From Pseudonocardia kujensis (lineage in GTDB: Bacteria > Actinomycetota > Actinomycetes > Mycobacteriales > Pseudonocardiaceae): a stretch of DNA of 64,000 nucleotides. The stretch lies in assembly GCF_021283305.1 (NCBI RefSeq), contig NZ_JAJSOK010000022.1, positions 1 through 64,000 of the forward strand. The letters are read 5' to 3'. The translations under genes and the position numbers were made by a program. Of the stretch, positions 60,051 through 64,000 are shown piece by piece; positions within the stretch are counted from its first letter, which is position 1; each line of letters opens with the position of its first letter. The notes below the pieces were generated by a model. It was not told the DNA's origin. It was given only the letters and a program-made list of their open reading frames with translations, and did not search any database.

Positions 60051-60368
60051 TCCCACTCGCCGCGATCATGGGGCGTGATCCCCTGCACGTGGCCGGCAAC
60101 ATGGTCGATCCGAGCGGCACAGGACCGCGGTGCTGGTAACGCTGTGGTCACACTCGCAGTGATCATGAGACGGGCCTCGGTGAGGAGCGACCTCACCCAC
60201 CACCATGATCATTCGAGCGCGACGAGGTTGTTGTGCCGGGAGCGCTCCCGGCACGCTCGCAGCGATCATGGGTGACGGGCCGGCGGAGCCGGCCACACCC
60301 ACGAGATCGAGCCGAGCGGCACAGGACTGCTGCGCCCACAACATTGCGGTCACCCTCGGAGTTGTCCC
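60051..60368. repeat. imperfect tandem repeats in a 385-base gene-free gap
   Basis: No gene is present between 60017 and 60401. A unit of about 65 bases containing GAGCGGCACAGGAC, GCGGTCAC and CTCGCAGCGATCATG recurs at about 60107-60169, 60206-60270 and 60304-60368, with a partial copy at 60051-60070, spaced about 98 bases apart. CGCAGTGATCATGAGACGGG and CGCAGCGATCATGGGTGACG mark the unit ends. It looks like a dispersed intergenic repeat family that has amplified locally. Confidence 0.6.
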
Positions 60369-60401
60369 GGGCGAGACGTCAGGGCCCGATCGGTGCGGGC
60401 G

Positions 60402-61454
60402 TCACCGTGCGGTGGTCGGCGAAGCGCTCCGGTCACGTTCGCTCGCTGCGGCGCGGTCGGTCTGCAGCAGGCCCGCGGCAGCCGCGGCGCGGGTGATGGT
60501 CTGGAGGGGGCCGTCGGTCTCGCCGGGGACGGCGCCGGGGGTGAGCAGGACGGCGAGGTCGACGCCGGCCTCGTGCATCGCCGCCGCGCGGGCGGCGACG
60601 GTCTCCCCCGTGCCGACCGCGCAGAGCCGGTGCACCGCCTCGTCGGGTACCAGGGCGAGGGCGGCGCGGCGGTCGCCCGCGCGCCACAGCTCGGTGGCGC
60701 GGGCGATCTCCGGGAAGACGCCGGCGAAGGAGCCCGCGTGGGTCGGGACCATGGCGTACTGCAGGCAGAGCCGGCGCAGCCGCTCCGTGCCCTCGGGCAG
60801 CCGGTCGCCGGCGTAGGCCCAGAAGGACACCATCGCCCACACGCTGCCCGGTTCGCGGCCGGCCTCGCGTTCCCCCTCGCGGACCAGGGCCAGCTCGGCC
60901 GCGATCTCGTCGACCGGGCACCAGGTGAGGAACACGCCGTCGGCGACCCGGCCGGCGAGCCGCAGCATCTTCGGGTTCATCGCGCCGACGACGATCGGCG
61001 GTGGCTCGGGCGGAAGGAGCGTGGCCCGGAAGCCCTGCGTGCGCGGATGCTCCACGGAGACCCGCTCTCCCGCCCAGGCCGCCCGCAGGACGCGGACGTA
61101 GCCCTCGATCGTCGCGAGCGGGCGGTGGTGCGCGCGGCCGTGCCAGTCCTCGGTGACCATCGGGCTGCTCGCCCCCAGTCCCGCGAGGATGCGCCCGGGA
61201 GCGGCGGAGGCGAGCGTCGCGAAGCCCATCGCGGCCAGCGCGGGCGAGCGCGGGTAGACCGTGGCGATCCCCGACCCGAGGCGGATCCGCGAGGTGCTCG
61301 CGGCCAGCACCCCGAGCATCGAGAAGACCTCGGGCCCGGTCACTTCGCCGACCCACGCGGAGTCGTACCCCGCGTCCTCGGCCGCCCGGACGAGCCGCAG
61401 GTACTCGGGGACACCGAGCCCGTCGTCGACGGGCAGGGCGACACCCAGCCTCAC
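60402..61454 (-). CDS. LLM-class F420-dependent oxidoreductase
   Basis: A 350-residue luciferase-like TIM barrel: MRLGVALPVDDGLGVPEYLR, GYDSAWVGEVTGPEVFSMLG, SRIRLGSGIATVYPRSPALA and PPPIVVGAMNPKMLRLAG. The layout matches F420-dependent hydride-transfer enzymes of actinobacterial catabolic clusters. The GTG start at 61454 overlaps the NTF2-like stop (GTGA). The last gene of the operon; the 3' end points into the repeat-rich gap. Confidence 0.85.
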   Translation of the reverse strand: MRLGVALPVDDGLGVPEYLRLVRAAEDAGYDSAWVGEVTGPEVFSMLGVLAASTSRIRLGSGIATVYPRSPALAAMGFATLASAAPGRILAGLGASSPMVTEDWHGRAHHRPLATIEGYVRVLRAAWAGERVSVEHPRTQGFRATLLPPEPPPIVVGAMNPKMLRLAGRVADGVFLTWCPVDEIAAELALVREGEREAGREPGSVWAMVSFWAYAGDRLPEGTERLRRLCLQYAMVPTHAGSFAGVFPEIARATELWRAGDRRAALALVPDEAVHRLCAVGTGETVAARAAAMHEAGVDLAVLLTPGAVPGETDGPLQTITRAAAAAGLLQTDRAAASERDRSASPTTAR

Positions 61455-61834
61455 GGGAGCACCTGGCGCCGCACGTCCCGGGTGTCGTACCAGGTCGTCA
61501 CCCCGGTGATCCGCCCGTCCCGCAGGTCGAACACGTCGAGCGCGGAGAAGCCGACGGGCCGGCCGTCGGCGAGCTTCCCCTCGAAGTCGATCTCGGTGAC
61601 GATCGCCTCGGGGGTCTCGATCCAGCGCGTGACCCGGTCGGAGTGCTCGGCGTAGTCCGCCAGGACCTTCGGGAAGTGCGCGAGCGCCGCCGCCCGCCCC
61701 ACGACCGGCTTCGCCCCGACCGTGTGGATCTCGACGTCCTCCGCGAAGACCTCGGCGAGGTCCGCGAACGAGTCGGCGTTGATCGCGGCGAAGTAGCCCT
61801 CGACCGCTGCCCTGCCCGGGGACCCGGCACTCAC
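61451..61834 (-). CDS. SnoaL/NTF2-like protein (limonene-epoxide-hydrolase fold)
   Basis: A 127-residue NTF2-like domain: VEGYFAAINADSFADLAEVF, AEDVEIHTVGAKPVVGRAAA and ALDVFDLRDGRITGVTTWYD. Overlaps of four bases with both neighbouring LLM genes (GTGA at each end) place it in their operon. A hydrolase, isomerase or binding role on their substrate is likely; catalytic residues cannot be assigned safely. Confidence 0.8.
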   Translation of the reverse strand: MSAGSPGRAAVEGYFAAINADSFADLAEVFAEDVEIHTVGAKPVVGRAAALAHFPKVLADYAEHSDRVTRWIETPEAIVTEIDFEGKLADGRPVGFSALDVFDLRDGRITGVTTWYDTRDVRRQVLP

Positions 61835-62943
61835 GACCCCACCAGCTTCCTCAGCTCCGCCATCGCCCGGAACGACCACTTGGCCAGCGACGGGTCGCCG
61901 AACGCCGTGATGTTCCACATGACCAGGTGCTCCAGCCCGGCCTCGCGGTACTCGTACAGCTCCTCGGCGACCTGCTCGGGGGTGCCGCAGAAGGCGTAGT
62001 GCCGCACGACCTCCGGCGGGATCGCGTCGATGATCCGCAGGGACTCCTCGCGCGGGATCGTCGTCGGGATGAAGTCGTGGAAGCCCGAGCCCGCCTCGAG
62101 GGGCGGCTCGACGCCCAGGTCCCGGAACACCTGCGAGGGCAGCAGCACACAGAGCGCCCGCACCAGCGGCGCCTCGGTCAGCCGCCGGACGGTCTCCTCG
62201 TCCGGGCCCATGAGGAGGTAGCCGAGCATCCCCGGGGTGATCTTCGAGGGGTCGCGGTCGGCGTCCTGCGCGGCCTGCTGGATCGTGGTGAGCGCCTTGC
62301 CGTAGTCCGGCGCGGTCATCTTGGTGGGCAGCCAGCCGTCCGCCTTCGACCCGGTCAGCCGCAGCATCCGCGGACCGTGCGCAGCGGTCCAGATCTCGGG
62401 CGGAGTGTCGCCGAAGGGCGACAGGCCCAGCACCGCCTTGTCCAGCGTGTGGAACTGCCCCTGATAGTCGACCGGACCGTCGGCCTCCCAGAGCAGGCGC
62501 ATCACGTCGATGCCCTCGGACAGCCTGGCGACGGGCTTGTCGAAGGACATCCCGTACGGCGTGACGTTGAGCTTCTCCCCCGACCCCAGCCCGATGATCG
62601 CGCGCCCGCGCGTCACGTGGTCCAGGGTCAACGCCGTGGCCGCGGCCATCGCCGGGTTGCGCCGGATCAGGTCCGTGACGACCACGCCGACCTTGATCCG
62701 CTCCGTCTGCGCCCCCACGACCCCCATCATGACCATCGGGTCGAAGTACGTGTGCGGGTTGGCCTGGGCCTTCGCCAGCGGCGTGAGGTCGGGGGTCCAC
62801 ATGGTGTCCGCGTGCCAGCCCATGAGGTGGTCCGGCCACCACACGGCGTCGTACCCCTCGGCCTCGCTGCGCTGCGCGAACCTCACCGCCGCGTCCGCCG
62901 GGGGCATGATCTGGCCGGGGACGCCCAACTGCAGGCGGTTCAC
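61831..62943 (-). CDS. LLM-class F420-dependent oxidoreductase
   Basis: A 370-residue F420-dependent TIM-barrel enzyme: DAVWWPDHLMGWHADTMWTP, ERIKVGVVVTDLIRRNPAMA, HVTRGRAIIGLGSGEKLNVT and the C-terminal YAFCGTPEQVAEELYEYREA. It is of the phthiodiolone-ketoreductase/F420-dependent dehydrogenase type. It starts four bases after the CrtI-like stop and overlaps the NTF2-like gene. Likely reduces or oxidises a ketone/alcohol of the pathway. Confidence 0.87.
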   Translation of the reverse strand: MNRLQLGVPGQIMPPADAAVRFAQRSEAEGYDAVWWPDHLMGWHADTMWTPDLTPLAKAQANPHTYFDPMVMMGVVGAQTERIKVGVVVTDLIRRNPAMAAATALTLDHVTRGRAIIGLGSGEKLNVTPYGMSFDKPVARLSEGIDVMRLLWEADGPVDYQGQFHTLDKAVLGLSPFGDTPPEIWTAAHGPRMLRLTGSKADGWLPTKMTAPDYGKALTTIQQAAQDADRDPSKITPGMLGYLLMGPDEETVRRLTEAPLVRALCVLLPSQVFRDLGVEPPLEAGSGFHDFIPTTIPREESLRIIDAIPPEVVRHYAFCGTPEQVAEELYEYREAGLEHLVMWNITAFGDPSLAKWSFRAMAELRKLVGS

Positions 62944-62947
62944 GTCT

Positions 62948-64000
62948 CTAGTACCTCCACCCGTCGCCGAAGGTCGGGATCCGGGCGCCGAGGTAGTCCT
63001 CGACGCAGGTCAGGGCGGCCCGCGCGGCCCGGTCGGTGCCGATGCCGCGGCTGCGGAAGGTCTCCGAGGCGAACCACAGCCCCTCGACGTTGGGCGCCCG
63101 CCAGTGCGGCCGGTACTTCCCCACCAGCCCGGGCATCTGGATCACGCCGAAGCTGGGCTCGAACACCAGGTGCCGGCGCCGCCAGATCGGCTTGGCGAAT
63201 CCCGGCCACATGACCTCGGCGTCGCGCTCGAACGCCTCCATCGTGGCGCGGCACCACTCGCGGTCCCGGCCCTTGGCGCCGGGGATGATCGCGCCCATCA
63301 CGTGCAGGTGCGTGCCCTCCGGCGAGCACGACGGGTCCATCGCGGACTGGTCGAACATGAAGCCCGAGCACTGGGTCGACGGCGTCGACGTCCAGGTCGC
63401 GAGCTCGCGCGGGTCGAACTGCGTGACCGGCTCCTCGGTGGCCAGGTAGAGCCCCAGCCACGCGATCCGGAACTTGTCCTGCGCCAGGAACTCGATCTGG
63501 CTCGCGTACCACTCGGGCAGCGCGGAGCGCGGGACCACGTTCAGCACGGTCCACACCGGCAGCGTGGAGATCACCGCGGGTGCGGTGAGGATCTCCTCCT
63601 CGAAGAACTCGTTGGGCAGCACCTTGGGCTCGCGGCCCACCGCCACGCCCTGCACCGCCCCGTTCTCGATGATCACCCGCTCGACCGCCGTCCCCAGCCG
63701 CAGCTCCCCGCCGTTCGACGTGATCGCGTCGGCGAGGTCGCGCCAGATCCCGTCCCAGCCCTGGCCGGGCCAGCAGGAGTAGGCCGCGGTGTTGCGCTCC
63801 TCGAAGTGCATCTTGCGCACGTAGAGGTTGTCGCTGGCGGAGTGGTCGTACCAGTTGTCGGTCATGCACTCCAGCACGGAGATGAACTCGAACAGGTCCA
63901 CCACGCCCTGGTCGTCCGTGTACTGGTGGATCCACTCGCGCAGCGAGCGGTCGTCCCAGTCGTCGAGGTCCTCGTACGGCGTCTCGACGAGGGCCTTGAT
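62948..64000 (-). CDS. CrtI-like FAD oxidoreductase (5' end outside window)
   Basis: The last 351 codons of a flavoprotein homologous to the one at 44368. Shared blocks are SLREWIHQYTDDQGVVDLFE, WYDHSASDNLYVRKMHFEER, the WPGQGWDGIW region and the FAD-binding C-terminus VEGLWFASETFRSRGIGTDR. The gene runs off the right edge, losing its N-terminal Rossmann motif. First visible gene of an operon with two F420-type oxidoreductases and an NTF2-like protein. Confidence 0.88.
   Translation of the reverse strand: MKALVETPYEDLDDWDDRSLREWIHQYTDDQGVVDLFEFISVLECMTDNWYDHSASDNLYVRKMHFEERNTAAYSCWPGQGWDGIWRDLADAITSNGGELRLGTAVERVIIENGAVQGVAVGREPKVLPNEFFEEEILTAPAVISTLPVWTVLNVVPRSALPEWYASQIEFLAQDKFRIAWLGLYLATEEPVTQFDPRELATWTSTPSTQCSGFMFDQSAMDPSCSPEGTHLHVMGAIIPGAKGRDREWCRATMEAFERDAEVMWPGFAKPIWRRRHLVFEPSFGVIQMPGLVGKYRPHWRAPNVEGLWFASETFRSRGIGTDRAARAALTCVEDYLGARIPTFGDGWRY

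Overview
The window reads as chromosomal DNA of a high-GC actinobacterium, most likely a Pseudonocardiaceae member (Pseudonocardia-like). The support is roughly 72-74 percent GC, many GTG starts with 4-base GTGA/ATGA overlaps, F420-type LLM oxidoreductases, mycofactocin-coupled dehydrogenases, a DinB/mycothiol-type protein and a GylR/GlpF/GlpK/GlpD glycerol locus. The genus is an inference from style and gene content. No rRNA, tRNA or CRISPR was seen.

Layout. 0.1-9.8 kb is an accessory patchwork with visible gene decay: an alcohol dehydrogenase and a hydrolase, then a scrambled 3-hydroxybutyrate-dehydrogenase-like remnant fused to an IS630 transposase fragment. Next come a hotdog thioesterase, a MaoC protein and a feruloyl-CoA-synthase-like gene that has lost its 5' end exactly where the C-terminal stub of an FAD monooxygenase begins on the other strand. 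An esterase and LLM oxidoreductase pair, two VOC proteins and a WYL regulator with a clean operator follow. 10.1-12.6 kb holds a small lipid module (unknown protein, patatin, acyltransferase). 12.6-14.4 kb is a TetR-controlled unit with a 37-residue peptide and a PPOX-type flavoprotein. 14.4-23.5 kb is mixed housekeeping: LtrA, FAD monooxygenase, asparaginase, DedA, a twice-frameshifted PQQ-type sugar dehydrogenase next to a 160-bp MITE, carboxylesterase, ABM monooxygenase, an ACT-domain protein with a possible Ile leader peptide, and TerC.

23.5-30.8 kb is the most unusual region. It holds a membrane protein with TAD repeats, two paralogous NB-ARC/STAND ATPase-TPR proteins that both lack the Walker A lysine, a Crp-type regulator with a conserved cyclic-nucleotide pocket, a nucleotide-cyclase-like protein and a 44-residue peptide gene antisense to the end of the first ATPase gene. 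It looks like a signalling or conflict module.

31-52.7 kb is a large catabolic island: Baeyer-Villiger-type monooxygenase, Fe-S flavoenzyme, ferredoxin, P450, SnoaL proteins, enoyl-CoA hydratase, biotin-dependent acyl-CoA carboxylase, mycofactocin-coupled SDRs, a CrtI-like flavoprotein, an AAHS-type transporter, an NDMA-dependent alcohol dehydrogenase and an acyl-CoA synthetase. Variants of one operator with the core CTACCAAACG/CGTTTGGTAG lie before at least five of its transcription units, including a TetR gene, so it looks like one regulon for oxidising, CoA-activating and carboxylating an alicyclic, terpenoid or steroid-like substrate. The substrate is not determined by the sequence. Two SDR genes inside it are broken.

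52.7-59.3 kb is glycerol metabolism: iclR-glpK on the minus strand, divergent from glpF-glpK-glpD. 59.3-60.4 kb has two intergenic repeat families around a DinB-like gene. 60.4-64 kb returns to a catabolic minus-strand operon (CrtI-like flavoprotein, two LLM oxidoreductases, an NTF2-like protein) that runs off the right edge.
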